Assembly: GCA_943328885.2 (NCBI GenBank)
Contig: CALQBT020000205.1
Location: 1 to 5,592 of the forward strand
Length of the DNA: 5,592 nt
From: Bordetella parapertussis
GTDB lineage: Bacteria; Pseudomonadota; Gammaproteobacteria; Burkholderiales; Burkholderiaceae_C
Direction: 5' to 3'
The position numbers and the translations under genes are program-made. Positions within the stretch are counted from its first letter, which is position 1. Each line of letters opens with the position of its first letter. Shown here one piece after another: positions 4,904 to 5,592 of this stretch. The notes under the pieces were generated by a model, which saw nothing but the letters and a program-made list of their open reading frames with translations, was not told the origin of the DNA and did not search any database.

Positions 4904-5592
4904 ATGAGCACAGCCCCCATCAACAGCGGCAGCATCAGCTCGACCGGCATCGGCAGCGGGCTCGATGTTGCCAGCCTGATCACCAAGATGATGGCGGTCG
5001 AGAGCCGGCCTCTGACTGCTCTGCAAACCCAGGCCGGCGCGCTGGGCCAGCAGTTGTCGACCGTGGGAAAGCTGCAAGCCTACTTTGCCGAGTTGCAAGC
5101 CCAGTCCAACGCGCTGACGTCCAGTGCTTTGTGGCGCGCCACCACTGCCACATCGACAGACCCCGGCGCGGTCGCGGTGTCCGCCAGCAGCGGCGCGGTG
5201 GCGGCCAGTCATGATGTGTCGGTCAGTCGATTGGCGGCGGGCCAGACCGTCACGAGCGATGCCTTCGCCAGCACCGCGACTTTCGGTCCAGGAAGTTTGA
5301 CCATTTCGATTGGCAGTTACGACAGCGCTCCGACAGGCACGAACTTCAGTGCCAAGGCTGGCAGCACGCCTGTGACGATCAGCATCGCCAGCGCCGACAC
5401 CAGCCTGAGCGCGTTGCGCGACCAGATCAACGCCGCGGGCGCTGGCGTCACCGCGGCCATCGTCAGCGACGCCTCCGGCGCCAGGCTGAGCCTGCGCTCC
5501 AAGGACACCGGCGCCGAAAATGCTTTCCGCATCACCGCCAGCCAGAGCGGCGACCCGGGCAATCCGGCAAGTGGGCTGTCGACCTTGGCCTA
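4904..5592 (+). CDS. fliD: Flagellar filament cap protein FliD (HAP2), N-terminal part, cut by window edge
   Basis: FliD is exported to the filament tip, where it forms the cap that folds and inserts flagellin subunits. The 229 visible codons cover the FliD N-terminal domain. The conserved start motif is STGIGSGLDVASLITKMMAVE (from about residue 13). A helical D0/D1 stretch follows (about 34-75, QTQAGALGQQLSTVGKLQAY). Next comes a Ser/Thr/Ala-rich beta region with VSVSRLAAGQT (105-115), the usual entry into the D2/D3 head. Residues 166-187 (SLSALRDQINAAGAGVTAAI) and RLSLRSKDTGAENAF (194-208) are the repeat found in FliD and other flagellar hook proteins. No cysteine is present, as is usual for secreted flagellar axial proteins. 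The remaining head and the C-terminal domain lie beyond the window. Its place directly after the flagellins and its own sigma-28 promoter fit late expression. Confidence 0.95.
   Translation, partial: MSTAPINSGSISSTGIGSGLDVASLITKMMAVESRPLTALQTQAGALGQQLSTVGKLQAYFAELQAQSNALTSSALWRATTATSTDPGAVAVSASSGAVAASHDVSVSRLAAGQTVTSDAFASTATFGPGSLTISIGSYDSAPTGTNFSAKAGSTPVTISIASADTSLSALRDQINAAGAGVTAAIVSDASGARLSLRSKDTGAENAFRITASQSGDPGNPASGLSTLA

Noticed and set aside
3851..5212. A 453-codon open frame on the minus strand opposite flagellin 2 and fliD
   Set aside because: It mirrors the flagellin coding frame, as the comparable minus-strand frame opposite copy 1 does; the similarity between them follows from the paralogy of the sense genes.

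Overview
The window is a flagellar gene cluster from a GC-rich bacterium, most probably a betaproteobacterium of the order Burkholderiales. This assignment is an inference. It rests on an E. coli-like FlhDC master regulator placed directly upstream of motAB, very short flagellins, high GC, and class-3 promoters of the FliA (sigma-28) type. I cannot name a genus from the sequence.

Layout. On the minus strand, reading right to left, are flhD (2243-1920), flhC (1873-1313), motA (1192-335) and the first 108 codons of motB (325-1, cut by the window edge). On the plus strand, diverging from flhD across a 407-bp intergenic region, are a first flagellin gene (2651-3514), a 385-bp spacer with a strong hairpin, a second flagellin gene (3900-4766, about 82% identical protein), and the first 229 codons of fliD (from 4904, cut by the right edge).

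How the parts work together. FlhD and FlhC form the transcription activator at the top of the flagellar cascade, which switches on basal-body and hook genes and sigma-28. MotA and MotB form the proton-driven stator. The two flagellins build the filament, and FliD is the cap under which they polymerise. Sigma-28-type promoters (TCAA, 15-16 bp, GCCGAtAa) are readable upstream of motA, flagellin 1 and fliD. The three late units therefore look like class-3 genes, although motAB lies directly behind the class-1 flhDC genes on the same strand. Flagellin 2 has only a weak candidate promoter.

I see no tRNA, rRNA, CRISPR array, insertion sequence or prophage. Nothing suggests an undescribed system. 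The points worth a second look are regulatory: a 12-bp direct repeat bracketing the flagellin 1 promoter, phased A-tracts beside it, the different control regions of the two flagellins, and the hairpin between them.
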